64,000 bases of DNA from Vibrio gallicus (lineage in GTDB: Bacteria; Pseudomonadota; Gammaproteobacteria; Enterobacterales; Vibrionaceae). The notes below the pieces were generated by a model. That model searched no databases. It was not told where the DNA came from and worked only from the letters and a program-made list of their open reading frames with translations. The number at the start of each line of letters is the position of its first letter. The first letter of the stretch is position 1. Both the position numbers and the translations under genes were made by a program. Below, piece after piece: positions 44,874-54,726 of the stretch. The DNA is taken from the NCBI RefSeq assembly GCF_024346875.1, contig NZ_AP024871.1, positions 1,612,001 through 1,676,000 of the forward strand, in the 5' to 3' direction.

Positions 44874-44941
44874 AAGTGTTGACCATAAATTATGGCCTGT
44901 AAGCTATAGAATTCACTTACTTAGCATATATCTACAAACTA

Positions 44942-45583
44942 CTAAGATTTCAAAAGTTTAGCAATATGTGCTTCGAGTACATCAATCGCGATTCGGTTCT
45001 TGCCACCACGAGGTACTATGATATCAGCGTACTGTTTAGACGGTTCAATAAACTGCATAAACATTGGGCGAACTGTTTTTTGATACTGCTCTAAAACAGA
45101 CTCCATAGTACGACCACGTTGTTCTACATCACGCTTCACGCGGCGCAAAAGGCAAATATCAAGCGGCGTATCCATAAACACACTCGCATGCATAATGTCT
45201 CTCAAACGTGGGTCCGTCAGTAGCAAGATGCCCTCAAGGATAATCACCTTTTTAGGTTCCATCGTCTGGGTATTTTCGGTGCGAGTATGCTCAGTATAGC
45301 TATACTCTGGCACTTCAACTGATTGTCCTGCAGCCAACTGTCGTAGATGTTCGCATAACAAGTCATGGTCTAGCGCTTTAGGGTGATCATAGTTAGTTTT
45401 TACACGCTCTTCCATGCTGAGATGGCTTTGATCGTTGTAATATCTATCTTCCGTAATGACACCAATTTGATTAGGGCCGACCTTGGCACGCAACTCATTA
45501 TAAATCGTACTTGCAATTAGGCTCTTACCTGAAGCAGATGCTCCAGCGATTCCCACAATTACACATTGGTTATTATCAGACAT
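44942..45583 (-). CDS. udk: uridine/cytidine kinase
   Basis: 213 aa, the E. coli Udk length. P-loop GASASGKS (about 14-21), then [16 protein letters not shown], the nucleoside-binding [12 protein letters not shown], and [12 protein letters not shown] lid residues. Role: phosphorylates uridine and cytidine to their monophosphates in pyrimidine salvage. It is on the same strand as apbC but 219 bp away, a gap that holds a hairpin. Confidence 0.95.
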   Translation of the reverse strand: MSDNNQCVIVGIAGASASGKSLIASTIYNELRAKVGPNQIGVITEDRYYNDQSHLSMEERVKTNYDHPKALDHDLLCEHLRQLAAGQSVEVPEYSYTEHTRTENTQTMEPKKVIILEGILLLTDPRLRDIMHASVFMDTPLDICLLRRVKRDVEQRGRTMESVLEQYQKTVRPMFMQFIEPSKQYADIIVPRGGKNRIAIDVLEAHIAKLLKS

Positions 45584-45751
45584 GGAGTGACCTTGAAGAA
45601 ATGGTTAGTTCAGCTTTAATCGAGGTAATTATAGGGAGGGAAATAATTTCATACCAGCGCTTAAACGAGAATAAAGAATGGTTGTACAATATTTACCCAG
45701 AATAATAGGTGAGATACCTAATTAGGGTGACAAGGTGAGCAATTAAAATGC

Positions 45752-45777
45752 ATCAGGCACCAATAATGATGCCTGAT
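45752..45777 (-). terminator. hairpin after apbC
   Basis: ATCAGGCA (45752-45759) pairs with TGCCTGAT (45770-45777) across a 10-nt loop. On the minus strand it is followed by GCATTTTAATT, a weak T tract. Probable terminator of apbC. Confidence 0.55.
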
Positions 45778-45802
45778 ACTGCTCTAAGTTGGTTTATTTT
45801 AT

Positions 45803-46861
45803 CTACACAGAGACAAATTCAATATTTTCAGGCTTTGCCGTTCCGGTCCAATACAGGCGACTTACTATCTGTTCTGCAAGGTCTAGGTAATGCTTAGCTT
45901 GATCGCTAGAGTTAGGGTTTAACACACTCGGAAAACCCTTGTCGACATCTTGTTGTACGTTGACATGTAACGGTATCTGCCCTAATAGCGCCATTCCTTT
46001 TTGTTTTGCCAGTTTCTCTGCGCCACCTGTGCCAAATATATGCTCTTTAGACCCACAGTGTGAACATTCGTGATAGCTCATATTTTCAATGATACCTAAC
46101 ACAGGCACCTCAACCTTTTCAAACATTGCGATACCCTTAGAGGCATCGGCTAATGCGATATCCTGCGGTGTTGTCACCACAATAGCTGCGGTTAAGGGTA
46201 TCTGTTGCGCTAAAGTGAGCTGGATATCACCCGTACCAGGGGGCATATCAATAATAAGGTAATCTAAGTCATGCCATTGAGTCTCTTGCAAAAGTTGCAC
46301 TAATGCCTTCGAAGCCATAGGCCCACGCCAAACAGTTGCCTCATCATCCCCCATTAAATAGCCAATAGATTGGGTTTGAATACCTAAGGCATCGACAGGC
46401 TGCATCCACTTTTCATCAACCACTACCATTTGCGCGCTGCGACGACCAAACATCATTGGAATAGACGGGCCATAGATATCGGCATCAAGTACCCCAACCT
46501 TGCCCCCATTTTGAGCAATAGCAAGGGCTAAGTTAGCCGCAGTTGTGGACTTCCCGACACCACCTTTGCCTGAGGTAACAGCAATGATGTTTTTCACATG
46601 TGCGAGATTCGATGGCACTTTCGAGTTTAGCGCCTTGGTCACACTGCTAATTTGGGTTTTTAATGCGGGCAACGGATTATTAATCAGCCAATTATCAAGG
46701 GCTTGTTCAAGCAAATTAAGCTGAAATGGAAACTCAATTATTGCAGTGTCTCCGGTTTGGTCGAGGCTCACAACCCCATGCTCACTCGCCCACCCTTCGA
46801 TTAATGCTGGGTGCGAAAACTGATTGAGCCAACTTTGAATGCTTTGTAACGAATCCGACAT
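45803..46861 (-). CDS. apbC: Fe-S cluster carrier ApbC/Mrp
   Basis: 352 aa. The N-terminal MIP18/DUF59-like domain (about 1-70) is followed by a MinD-like P-loop ATPase with GKGGVGKST (98-106) and Walker B region YLIIDMPPGTGD. The CxxC cluster-carrying pair lies in NMSYHECSHCGSKEH. Role: binds and passes [4Fe-4S] clusters to apoproteins. It is divergent from metG, an arrangement also seen in E. coli (mrp-metG). Confidence 0.95.
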   Translation of the reverse strand: MSDSLQSIQSWLNQFSHPALIEGWASEHGVVSLDQTGDTAIIEFPFQLNLLEQALDNWLINNPLPALKTQISSVTKALNSKVPSNLAHVKNIIAVTSGKGGVGKSTTAANLALAIAQNGGKVGVLDADIYGPSIPMMFGRRSAQMVVVDEKWMQPVDALGIQTQSIGYLMGDDEATVWRGPMASKALVQLLQETQWHDLDYLIIDMPPGTGDIQLTLAQQIPLTAAIVVTTPQDIALADASKGIAMFEKVEVPVLGIIENMSYHECSHCGSKEHIFGTGGAEKLAKQKGMALLGQIPLHVNVQQDVDKGFPSVLNPNSSDQAKHYLDLAEQIVSRLYWTGTAKPENIEFVSV

Positions 46862-47030
46862 AAATGTTTCCTTTTTTTACCATCATAGTGCTGAGTTTGA
46901 AAAAATTCAGCCATGAAAAACATATGGTTTTATCTATAGTAGAAGGGTTTCCTGCTGTGATCCTTCCCGAAAGGCCGGGGTTAGGTTAATATAGCGTCCA
47001 AAATGTTACCTATCTGCGAAAAGTAAAAGT

Positions 47031-49082
47031 ATGACTACAGAATTAAGAAAAATGCTTGTCACTTGTGCACTGCCATACGCTAACGGTTCTATCCACCTTG
47101 GCCATATGCTTGAGCACATACAAGCTGATATTTGGGTGCGTTATCAACGCTTACGTGGCAACACGGCTAATTTTATCTGTGCCGATGACGCACACGGCAC
47201 TCCGATCATGCTTAAAGCTCAGCAGATGGGCATAAGCCCAGAAGAAATGATTGCCGCAGTTAGTGAAGAACACCAAAAAGATTTTGCTGGCTTCAATATC
47301 AGTTTTGATAACTATCACAGCACACACTGTGAAGAGAACCGCGAACTGGCGTCATCTATTTACCTAGAGCTGAAGAAAAACGGTTTCATTAATAGCCGCA
47401 CCATTTCACAACTGTTTGATCCTGAAAAAGAGATGTTCCTTCCCGATCGCTTTGTTAAAGGTACATGTCCTAAGTGTAAATCTGAAGACCAATACGGTGA
47501 TAACTGTGACAACTGTGGCGAAACTTACAGTCCAACGGAACTAATTAATCCAAAATCAGCGGTTTCTGGCGCAACACCCGTAATGAAAGACTCAGAGCAC
47601 TTCTTCTTCGACCTACCTCAATTTGAGAGTATGTTAAAAGAGTGGACTCGCTCAGGCTCATTGCAATCTGAAACCTCGAACAAGATGCAAGAATGGTTTG
47701 AATCAGGCTTACAGCAGTGGGATATCTCTCGTGATGCTCCCTATTTCGGCTTTGAAATTCCAGGCGAGAAAAACAAGTTTTTCTATGTGTGGGTTGACGC
47801 ACCGGTAGGCTATATGGCTTCTTTCAAGAACCTATGTGACCGCCGTGATGATCTTGAATTTGATGAGTACTGGAATAAAGACAGCTCTACCGAGTTATAT
47901 CACTTCATCGGTAAAGACATCGTGTATTTCCACAGCCTATTCTGGCCAGCAATGCTTGAAGGTGCGGGTTTCCGTAAGCCTAATAACATTTTTGTACACG
48001 GTTATGTGACAGTAAATGGCGCTAAGATGTCAAAATCTAAAGGCACCTTTATTAAGGCGAGTACCTACCTAAATCACCTTGAACCTGAGTGCCTACGTTA
48101 CTATTACGCAGCCAAACTCAACAACCGTATTGATGACCTTGACCTCAACCTTGAAGACTTTACCCAACGTGTAAACTCTGATGTTGTGAATAAGATAGTT
48201 AACCTTGCATCGCGTAACGCCGGTTTCATTACCAAGCGTTTTGAAGGCAAGTTGTCTGATACCTTTGCTGAACCTGCTCTTTATCAAGAGTTTGTGGATG
48301 CCGCTGACAAGATTGGTGCACTTTACGAGTCTCGTGAGTTTGGTCGCGCTATTCGTGAAATCACAGCGCTTGCGGATAAAGCAAACCAATACGTTGATGA
48401 AAAAGCACCTTGGGTTGTTGCCAAGCAAGAAGGCCAAGATCAACAGTTGCAAGATATCTGCTCGGTTGGTATTAACCTATTCCGCGTGCTGATTACTTAT
48501 CTAAAACCAGTAATGCCAGAACTTGCAGCCCGCACTGAAGCTTTCTTAAACCAAGAGTTAACATGGGAAGCGATTAATGCGCCACTAACAGGCCATGAAA
48601 TCACCAAGTTCAAGGCACTATTTAACCGTATTGACCCGAAAAAGGTTGAAGCTATGATTGAAGCATCAAAACAAGACGCAGCAGCAGAGCAAGCGGCAAA
48701 AGAGAAAGCCGAGAATGCAAAAACTGAAACTGAGCTAAGTAAAGAGCCGGTAGCTGATGAAATCGAATTCGATGATTTTGCTAAGGTTGACCTGCGCATT
48801 GCTAAGATCATCGAATGTGAAGAAGTGCCAAAAGCCAATAAGCTGTTGAAACTTCAGTTGGATATCGGTGGTGAAATCCGTCAGGTATTTGCTGGCATCA
48901 AATCAGCTTATAAGCCTGAGGACTTAGTCGGTAAACACACTGTAATGGTGGCAAACCTTAAGCCGCGTAAAATGAAGTTTGGTATGTCGGAAGGCATGGT
49001 ATTAGCCGCCGGCCCTGGTGGCGAAGAGCTATGGATTCTAGAACCGCACCAAGGCGCTAAGCCGGGTATGCGTGTAATGTAG
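47031..49082 (+). CDS. metG: methionyl-tRNA synthetase
   Basis: 683 aa. The HIGH motif is HLGH (residues 22-25), the zinc knuckle is [17 protein letters not shown] (about 145-161), and the KMSKS loop is KMSKSKGTF (about 333). A C-terminal tRNA-binding OB-fold (about 580-683; [18 protein letters not shown]) is preceded by an Ala/Glu/Lys-rich linker. Role: charges tRNA-Met. The length matches E. coli MetG (677 aa). Confidence 0.97.
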   Translation: MTTELRKMLVTCALPYANGSIHLGHMLEHIQADIWVRYQRLRGNTANFICADDAHGTPIMLKAQQMGISPEEMIAAVSEEHQKDFAGFNISFDNYHSTHCEENRELASSIYLELKKNGFINSRTISQLFDPEKEMFLPDRFVKGTCPKCKSEDQYGDNCDNCGETYSPTELINPKSAVSGATPVMKDSEHFFFDLPQFESMLKEWTRSGSLQSETSNKMQEWFESGLQQWDISRDAPYFGFEIPGEKNKFFYVWVDAPVGYMASFKNLCDRRDDLEFDEYWNKDSSTELYHFIGKDIVYFHSLFWPAMLEGAGFRKPNNIFVHGYVTVNGAKMSKSKGTFIKASTYLNHLEPECLRYYYAAKLNNRIDDLDLNLEDFTQRVNSDVVNKIVNLASRNAGFITKRFEGKLSDTFAEPALYQEFVDAADKIGALYESREFGRAIREITALADKANQYVDEKAPWVVAKQEGQDQQLQDICSVGINLFRVLITYLKPVMPELAARTEAFLNQELTWEAINAPLTGHEITKFKALFNRIDPKKVEAMIEASKQDAAAEQAAKEKAENAKTETELSKEPVADEIEFDDFAKVDLRIAKIIECEEVPKANKLLKLQLDIGGEIRQVFAGIKSAYKPEDLVGKHTVMVANLKPRKMKFGMSEGMVLAAGPGGEELWILEPHQGAKPGMRVM

Positions 49083-49100
49083 CCTGCTGCCATAAAAACA

Positions 49101-49130
49101 AAAACCGACTTTAATCAGTCGGTTTTTTTG
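49101..49130 (+). terminator. bidirectional terminator between metG and mlc
   Basis: AAACCGACT / AGTCGGTTT with a 6-nt loop and flanking A and T runs, 20 bp after metG. It can serve the convergent mlc gene. Confidence 0.9.
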
Positions 49131-49155
49131 TTTCTAGAATGTGACTGCTAGGTCT

Positions 49156-50370
49156 TTATCCCTCAACAACCTTAAGCAATAAGTTACCGTCATATAACGC
49201 CTGCTTAATTAACGCCGCACCTGGCATAGTGGCATTTTTGATAAATCGACATGGTACGATTTCGAGATCCTTAAAATAGATAGGAAGGGCTTGCTCCGCC
49301 ACGCACTGGCGTATATTAGGCAACAAAAGCTCTTTGGCGGTATTAATGTCGCCACCGATTAAGATCTTTTCTGGGTTAAACATATTAACGACAATCGCAA
49401 CCGCTTTCCCTAGGTTCTTACCAAGCTGGTCTATCACCTTTAACGCAAGGGAGTCACCTTGATTAGCCGCCTCACAGATTTTAGTCACGCTTAGCCCCTC
49501 AAGCTCAAGCGATGTATCTTCACCTTGGATAATTAATGCTCGTGTTTGGCGAACGACAGCTCGCGCACTGGCAACGGTTTCTAAACATCCGTGGTTGCCA
49601 CATTCACATGGTAAACCATCGTCATCAACTTGGATGTGTCCAAGCTCTCCAACGTTACCTAGTCGCCCTTCAAGAAGTCGCCCTTCTAAGATAATGCCCG
49701 CACCTAAACCATTATGTACGGATATCAATACTGAATTTTTATTCTGTTGAGAGTTACCAAACAGCTGCTCAGCAAGTGCCCATGCTCGGGTATCATTGGC
49801 AACAAATACCGGTAATCCGGTATCGGTTTCTACAGCAGAAGCAAGCTCCATACGCTCCACTTCATAATAAGGCATCTGTTGAACGATACCGCTATCTGAA
49901 TGCACTAAGCCTGGCAATGTGATTGCAATACTCGTTACCCTTTCAAGGTGCTCAGCATTGATCTCAAAAAAGCGATATATCTCTTTTAGAAGCCGCTTAA
50001 GGAAGGCGTCTTGATGTGTCTCTTCAATATGAACTTGATTTTGAACAACCACTTCACCACCGAGGTTATGCAAGGCTATAGAAAGATAGCCTCGCCCTAC
50101 TCGCATCGATAGAAACTGCCAACCCTGATTGTTGGTTTGTAACCCAACCGCAGGGCGACCACGACTTGTAACCTCTTGAACAATAGTTTCATGGATAAGG
50201 TGAGCATCGATAAGCTCACGAGTTATTTTAGTAATGCTGGCTGGCGCAAGTGCGCTCAATTTTGATAAGTCGATACGTGAGATTGGCCCAAACTGGTCAA
50301 TTAACTGGTATACCTTGCCTGCGTTTACTTGCTTAATGTAGTCGATATGACCGGGTTGTGACGTATACAT
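49156..50370 (-). CDS. mlc: Mlc-type ROK-family transcriptional repressor
   Basis: 404 aa, the E. coli Mlc length (406). The N terminus reads QPGHIDYIKQVNAGKVYQLIDQFGPISRIDLSKLS, with a helix-turn-helix ASITKITRELIDAH. The ROK domain follows, and the zinc site appears as CECGNHGCLE. The EIIB-Glc-binding features cannot be read by eye, but the match to Mlc is strong. Role: represses ptsG and other sugar genes; relieved when it binds dephospho-EIICB-Glc. ptsG lies 5 kb away with a matching operator. Confidence 0.92.
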   Translation of the reverse strand: MYTSQPGHIDYIKQVNAGKVYQLIDQFGPISRIDLSKLSALAPASITKITRELIDAHLIHETIVQEVTSRGRPAVGLQTNNQGWQFLSMRVGRGYLSIALHNLGGEVVVQNQVHIEETHQDAFLKRLLKEIYRFFEINAEHLERVTSIAITLPGLVHSDSGIVQQMPYYEVERMELASAVETDTGLPVFVANDTRAWALAEQLFGNSQQNKNSVLISVHNGLGAGIILEGRLLEGRLGNVGELGHIQVDDDGLPCECGNHGCLETVASARAVVRQTRALIIQGEDTSLELEGLSVTKICEAANQGDSLALKVIDQLGKNLGKAVAIVVNMFNPEKILIGGDINTAKELLLPNIRQCVAEQALPIYFKDLEIVPCRFIKNATMPGAALIKQALYDGNLLLKVVEG

Positions 50371-50512
50371 GGTGCCTCCAAGCGCTCTTACCTCCTATTT
50401 TTTTACACCTCAAAACAAATGTGAAGCGTTTGCATAGAAAGGCGTGAGGCGGCTCACTAAGTAAACATCATAATATGCATAGAACGTGAGATATAATCGA
50501 AATAGTGAACGA

Positions 50513-51667
50513 TTAATATACCGTGCGTGGGGTTTTAATTAGCTGCTTGCTATCTTGATACTCGTTAACGAAGCGATAGCCCGCATCTAAACCCTGCTGA
50601 TAATCAAACAGCATATCCTCTGGGCTACTCATCAAGGTTGAACTGCGTAGCGGTTGCTGCGGCACAATTTGCATCACGTAACAGTCAGAAGGTGGCGCAC
50701 TAATGAAATCATGAGTAAGAGCATAGGTTTGATAGTGAATCATCAACATATCCACCAGCCCTGCATCGACATCATTACCTAAAAGATGTGCAAGGCGATA
50801 AATATTATTGGCACCAAACAACCAGCGCCCCCCATTTAGTGTTTCATGGTCAGGTTGAGTTAGTTGCAGTTTGTTATGAGAAATACGCTCTTCTAACAAC
50901 TCATTAAAGCCTTTCAATCCTTGGTCTAATGTCCCTTTCCATAGCTGTTGAACGGCTTCTATCGGCTTTTTGTACCACTCTTCATTTATGCTAGATTGAG
51001 CGATTTTAGGTTCTGAAATTGACGCTTCAGGCTTTTCACTGCGAATGACAACAATCGTTCTTGATTCTTTACGCCACGCTTCTTGGACTGGAATAGAAGC
51101 CGATACTCCCCCATCAACATATGAGACGCCATCGATAGAAACGGCTCTAGAAACCAGATTTGGGATAGCGCAACTCGCGCGTAATACATCTACCCAATTA
51201 TTTTTTAGCATGGGTAAATATGCATCTTTGAAATCATCCACCCGCGTTGTGGCCGCAAAGGCGCTTCGCCCTTGTAAAGTTCGTCTTCCCATATCAACAT
51301 CAAGTTTATAGGGAGGATGGCAGATCTTGTCTAACGCCCAATCTAGGCCTATATAGTGCTTTTGGCGAATAAAACTAAACAGATTGAAAAATTGATTATC
51401 GGTTGTCAGTTCTAATAGAAATGACTTACCCAATGTAGGTTGACGACAAAGATAGGCACAAACATTCATCGCCCCAGCTGAGGTTCCGTAGAAGGTATGA
51501 AAAGGGTCAAAGTTAGAATAGAGAAAAGCATCTAAAACACCTGCGGTAAAGATACCGCGCTGCCCACCACCTTGTGCCACAAGCGCAGTTTTACCGCCGA
51601 TATATTCAGAAAATATATCAGGGTTATAAAGGGAGTCAGTTCCCCATACAAGGCCGCTATTATTCAT
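50513..51667 (-). CDS. patatin-like phospholipase (YjjU type)
   Basis: 384 aa. The oxyanion-hole motif GGGQRG is at residues 33-38, the nucleophile elbow GTSAG at 61-65 (Ser63), and the catalytic Asp in VDGG at about 185. These are all patatin-family marks. The overall sequence resembles E. coli YjjU. Role: predicted serine lipase or acyl hydrolase of unknown substrate. It has no signal peptide, so it is cytoplasmic. The YnhF-like gene starts 101 bp upstream and ends 11 bp before it. Confidence 0.88.
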   Translation of the reverse strand: MNNSGLVWGTDSLYNPDIFSEYIGGKTALVAQGGGQRGIFTAGVLDAFLYSNFDPFHTFYGTSAGAMNVCAYLCRQPTLGKSFLLELTTDNQFFNLFSFIRQKHYIGLDWALDKICHPPYKLDVDMGRRTLQGRSAFAATTRVDDFKDAYLPMLKNNWVDVLRASCAIPNLVSRAVSIDGVSYVDGGVSASIPVQEAWRKESRTIVVIRSEKPEASISEPKIAQSSINEEWYKKPIEAVQQLWKGTLDQGLKGFNELLEERISHNKLQLTQPDHETLNGGRWLFGANNIYRLAHLLGNDVDAGLVDMLMIHYQTYALTHDFISAPPSDCYVMQIVPQQPLRSSTLMSSPEDMLFDYQQGLDAGYRFVNEYQDSKQLIKTPRTVY

Positions 51668-51678
51668 GGTGTGCTTAA

Positions 51679-51768
51679 TCTAGGCAAATAGCACTATGCC
51701 TCCATAGGCAAATAACACTGCAAATATGATAGTGACAATAGAAATGCTTACTTTTAAGTCTGTGTCCA
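51679..51768 (-). CDS. ynhF: YnhF-like small membrane protein, 29 aa
   Basis: The frame has GAGGAAAG 5 nt before ATG 51768 and a TAG stop at 51679-51681. The protein is MDTDLKVSISIVTIIFAVLF followed by AYGGIVLFA. E. coli YnhF (also 29 aa) begins MSTDLKFSLVTTI; the TDLK start, the length and the single hydrophobic helix all agree. An upstream in-frame ATG (51783) would give a 34-aa form, but the 29-aa form has the better ribosome site. Function unknown; E. coli YnhF is a membrane micropeptide. It may be co-transcribed with the patatin-like gene that follows. Confidence 0.8.
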
Positions 51769-51958
51769 TCGAGCTTTCCTCATTCATTTTTTGCAAACTA
51801 CCTTTAAGTTTGTATGCAAAGTACCTTTAAAATTTTTTGTAAACTCCTTTAAACTTCTAGCACCTTAAAGAATATCTCTCAAGAACTCTTAAAAAATCGT
51901 GCAGAATTATGCAGTTACTGTCACAATTGAATACAGTATTAACCAACAATGGTGCGAT

Positions 51959-52546
51959 ATGAACAACAAAATTCTTAGCTTAGCTATCTGCTTAACCGCC
52001 TTTAGTACTTCTACTCTTGCGGATGTATATATCACCCCTATGGTCGGATATGGTATGGGTGGGTCATTTGAAGATGCCAATGAAGACAGTTTTGACATCG
52101 ACCATGCAATGAACCTAAACCTTGCTATAGAAACCAAGGTCGACCAAGGACGTTTGGGGCTACTCTACTCCCAACAAGACTCTGAGATATCTGATCTCAA
52201 ACTTGATACCACTATGCGCTACCTACATTTTCAAAGTGCAGTCTATTACCCATTCCATGATAAATGGAACTCTTATCTTGGATTGAGCCTTGGTGGTACC
52301 CAAATCGATATCCAAGGTGCAGATACAGACTATAAGTTTTCCGCGGGTTTCTACGGTGGAGTAGAATATCGCTTCACTCGCAATTTCGCCTTTCAAACCC
52401 AACTTCGTTATCTCGGAACCTTGGTTGATGGCAATTCGGTTACTTACTGCAAATCAGACAGCACACAGCAATCTTGTAAATTCGCATATAAAGGCGATTG
52501 GTTAAGCCAATTCCAAGCCAACGTAGGGTTAACTTTTAACTTCTAG
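51959..52546 (+). CDS. small outer membrane beta-barrel protein
   Basis: 195 aa from ATG 51959; the upstream frame from 51899 has no signal. The signal peptide ends near STLA|DVY. Alternating hydrophobic strands (GRLGLLYSQQ, YLHFQSAVYYPF, FSAGFYGGVEYRF, FAFQTQLRYLG, VGLTFNF) and the terminal F are typical of an OmpX/OmpW-size barrel. Two cysteines near the C terminus (YCKSD and SCKFA) may form a loop disulfide. The ribosome site is weak. Function unknown. It is divergent from the patatin/ynhF pair. Confidence 0.8.
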   Translation: MNNKILSLAICLTAFSTSTLADVYITPMVGYGMGGSFEDANEDSFDIDHAMNLNLAIETKVDQGRLGLLYSQQDSEISDLKLDTTMRYLHFQSAVYYPFHDKWNSYLGLSLGGTQIDIQGADTDYKFSAGFYGGVEYRFTRNFAFQTQLRYLGTLVDGNSVTYCKSDSTQQSCKFAYKGDWLSQFQANVGLTFNF

Positions 52547-52574
52547 GCGCCTGTTGTCTAAAAAAACCACATTT

Positions 52575-52617
52575 CACTGACGGATTGACGCTATTCTAGG
52601 CATTCACTCCGTCAGTG
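52575..52617 (+). other. long-loop hairpin after the barrel gene
   Basis: CACTGACGGA (52575-52584) pairs perfectly with TCCGTCAGTG (52608-52617) across a 23-nt loop, with no T run. It could be a transcript-end structure or a regulator site. Confidence 0.4.
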
Positions 52618-53009
52618 GCACTTTAGGTGATCAACCTCTCAAAATAAGAAGAACCAATTATATTCGCTGGAATATCACAAATAACCAGTCACAAAAACCA
52701 CATTATTCACTCCAGACAGTTTAAATGCAGTTAATATCACTAGTTTTTCACTTTATTTAATCTTGCCAGTATGTGTATTAACAGATACTCTCCAACCGTC
52801 AATTAAGGGAAAAACTGTCGTTTTTTCACTATATTTAATAACTTATTGAAGCATACAGCCGATACAAAAAACTTTTATAGAGCTAAAGATCCCTCAAACC
52901 GTTTTTGGGTGATTTTAAATCTCTATTAACAAATAATTTAAGTGAAAATCACTAACATTTTTTCGGCATAGGTATCGCTTCACAGCAAACATAACATTAA
53001 GGAGTTTAC
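52618..53009. other. AT-rich leader of the NSS transporter gene with a short direct repeat
   Basis: About 390 bp. The stretch TTTTTCACTTTATTTAAT (52744-52761) recurs with one change at 52822-52839. No open frame is visible. The gap ends with AAGGAG in front of the transporter ATG. Confidence 0.5.
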
Positions 53010-54482
53010 ATGAAGCGAGAGCAGTGGGGTTCCCGTACCGGCTTCATATTAGCCGCAGTAGGATCGGCTATCGGTCTTGGTAACATCTGGCGCTTCCCAT
53101 ATATGGCATACGAGAACGGCGGTGGCGCTTTCTTTATCCCTTATATTTTCGCCATGCTTACAGCTGGTATACCTTTCATGATCATGGAGTTCAAGCTAGG
53201 GCAAAAATACCGTGGTTCAGCTCCTGCAGCCTTAAAAGCTATTAATCCTAAATTTGAATGGCTTGGCTGGTTCCAAGTAGGTATTGCTGCCTCTATCGCT
53301 GTTTATTATGTAGCGGTTATTGGTTGGTCTATCTCCTACCTTGGTATGTCTTTTAATCAAGGCTGGGGCGCAGATACCAACACCTTCTTCTTTAGTCATT
53401 ACCTCAACTTAGGCGGCGATAACTCTCCATCTAACTTGGGCTCAATTCAGTGGAAGATTGCCGGTACTATGTTGATAGCTTGGCTTATCACCTACTCGGC
53501 TATTGTGGGTGGTGTTAAGGCTGGGATTGAACGTGCAGCTAAGATAATGATGCCTGTGCTGTTCATTATGGTGTTAGTGCTTATTGTCCGTACTATCTTC
53601 CTACCAGGTGCGCTAGACGGTGTTAACTATCTGTTCGAACCTGACTTTAGTAAGATCCTAGATATTAAAGTATGGGCAGCAGCTTATGGGCAGATCTTCT
53701 TCACCCTAAGTATCGGCTTTGCAATCATGTTGGCGTATTCAAGTTATTTGCCTGAGAAATCAGACATCAATAACAATGCCTTTATGACGGTTCTGATTAA
53801 CTGCGGTTTCTCTATCCTTGCTGGTATTATGATTTTTGCCGTATTGGGCTTCATGGCTCATGAGCAAGGTAAAGCACTTACCGACGTTGTTACTGCGGGC
53901 GTAGGTCTAGCCTTCGTTACCTTGCCAGCGGCAATAAACGAGCTTCCAGCACCTTATATCCTTGGTCCACTGCTGTTCTTGTCTTTGACTATTGCGGGAT
54001 TGAGCTCACATATTTCCATCATTGAGGCAGTAACATCGGCAATTATCGATAAATTTAAGATTTCTCGTAAAAAAGCAGCAACTCTAGTTTGTGGTATTGG
54101 TGCTGTAGTATCGCTAGCATTTGCAACTAACGGTGGTTTACTACTTCTAGACCTAGTGGATTACTTCACCAACCAGATTGGTATCGTATCGTCTTGCTTT
54201 GTTGAGGTTATCTTGATTGTTATGGTGGTAAAAGCCGCTAATATCCGTAACTACGTAAACAGCGTATCTGATTTCCAAATTGCTGGTTGGTATGACATCT
54301 GCTTGAAATTTGTAAGCCCAGCAATATTAGCAATTACGCTATTCAACACCCTTAAAACAACTTTTACTGATGGTTACGGTGGTTATGCACAATCAGACCT
54401 ACTAATGTTAGGTTGGGGATTACTTGCACTTCTAGTAATAGTTGGCGTACTTATCAATACATTTAGTAAGAAGGAAGCATAA
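53010..54482 (+). CDS. sodium-dependent NSS-family amino acid transporter (MetP type)
   Basis: 490 aa with 11-12 membrane helices. The SNF/NSS signature GSAIGLGNIWRFPYMAYENGGGAFFIPY appears at about residues 16-44, with Na-site residues in helix 1. Helix 6 and 7 motifs (GQIFFTLSIGFAIMLAYSSY) agree. Role: Na+-coupled uptake of a neutral amino acid. The adjacent MetS-type peptide points to the methionine/alanine MetP group. The start has a strong AAGGAG site. Confidence 0.92.
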   Translation: MKREQWGSRTGFILAAVGSAIGLGNIWRFPYMAYENGGGAFFIPYIFAMLTAGIPFMIMEFKLGQKYRGSAPAALKAINPKFEWLGWFQVGIAASIAVYYVAVIGWSISYLGMSFNQGWGADTNTFFFSHYLNLGGDNSPSNLGSIQWKIAGTMLIAWLITYSAIVGGVKAGIERAAKIMMPVLFIMVLVLIVRTIFLPGALDGVNYLFEPDFSKILDIKVWAAAYGQIFFTLSIGFAIMLAYSSYLPEKSDINNNAFMTVLINCGFSILAGIMIFAVLGFMAHEQGKALTDVVTAGVGLAFVTLPAAINELPAPYILGPLLFLSLTIAGLSSHISIIEAVTSAIIDKFKISRKKAATLVCGIGAVVSLAFATNGGLLLLDLVDYFTNQIGIVSSCFVEVILIVMVVKAANIRNYVNSVSDFQIAGWYDICLKFVSPAILAITLFNTLKTTFTDGYGGYAQSDLLMLGWGLLALLVIVGVLINTFSKKEA

Positions 54483-54483
54483 T

Positions 54484-54582
54484 ATGACTACTGGTGCAAT
54501 TATCATGATGGTGCTTGGACTTACCATTACTTGGGGTGGCGCTGCCATCTGCATTCGAAAAGCGATGAATAAGTCAAAATAA
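54484..54582 (+). CDS. metS: MetS-type NSS transporter small subunit, 32 aa
   Basis: Starts one base after the transporter stop (TAATATG) and encodes MTTGAIIMMVLGLTITWGGA followed by AICIRKAMNKSK. The single helix with a basic end (IRKAM-KSK) is the MetS family pattern of small subunits needed by MetP-type transporters in Corynebacterium and relatives. The position and composition are strong evidence for a real gene too short for many annotation pipelines. Confidence 0.88.
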   Translation: MTTGAIIMMVLGLTITWGGAAICIRKAMNKSK

Positions 54583-54600
54583 TCTGTAATAGTTCAATTA

Positions 54601-54628
54601 AACCGAGCCTCAGCGCTCGGTTTTTTTT
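54601..54628 (+). terminator. terminator of the transporter operon
   Basis: AACCGAGC / GCTCGGTT stem with TTTTTTTT, about 18 bp after metS. Confidence 0.9.
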
Positions 54629-54675
54629 GTCTGCAATCCTTAAGCTAAACATTGTGAGCACCTGAATACACAGGC

Positions 54676-54702
54676 ACAAAAAAACCGACAACAATGTCGG
54701 CT
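54676..54702 (-). terminator. terminator of the small exported protein gene
   Basis: On the minus strand AGCCGACA / TGTCGGTT stem with TTTTTTG, about 25 bp after the stop. Confidence 0.85.
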
Positions 54703-54726
54703 TCTTATTACCATCTGATAAACCTA

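Noticed and set aside
45511..45705. 64-codon open frame upstream of udk on the plus strand
   Set aside because: It begins inside the udk coding sequence, has no ribosome site and ends in a gap without further signals.
52850..53009. Riboswitch before the NSS transporter
   Set aside because: Imperfect hairpins are present but nothing matches the conserved cores of the glycine, lysine or SAM riboswitches as I know them.
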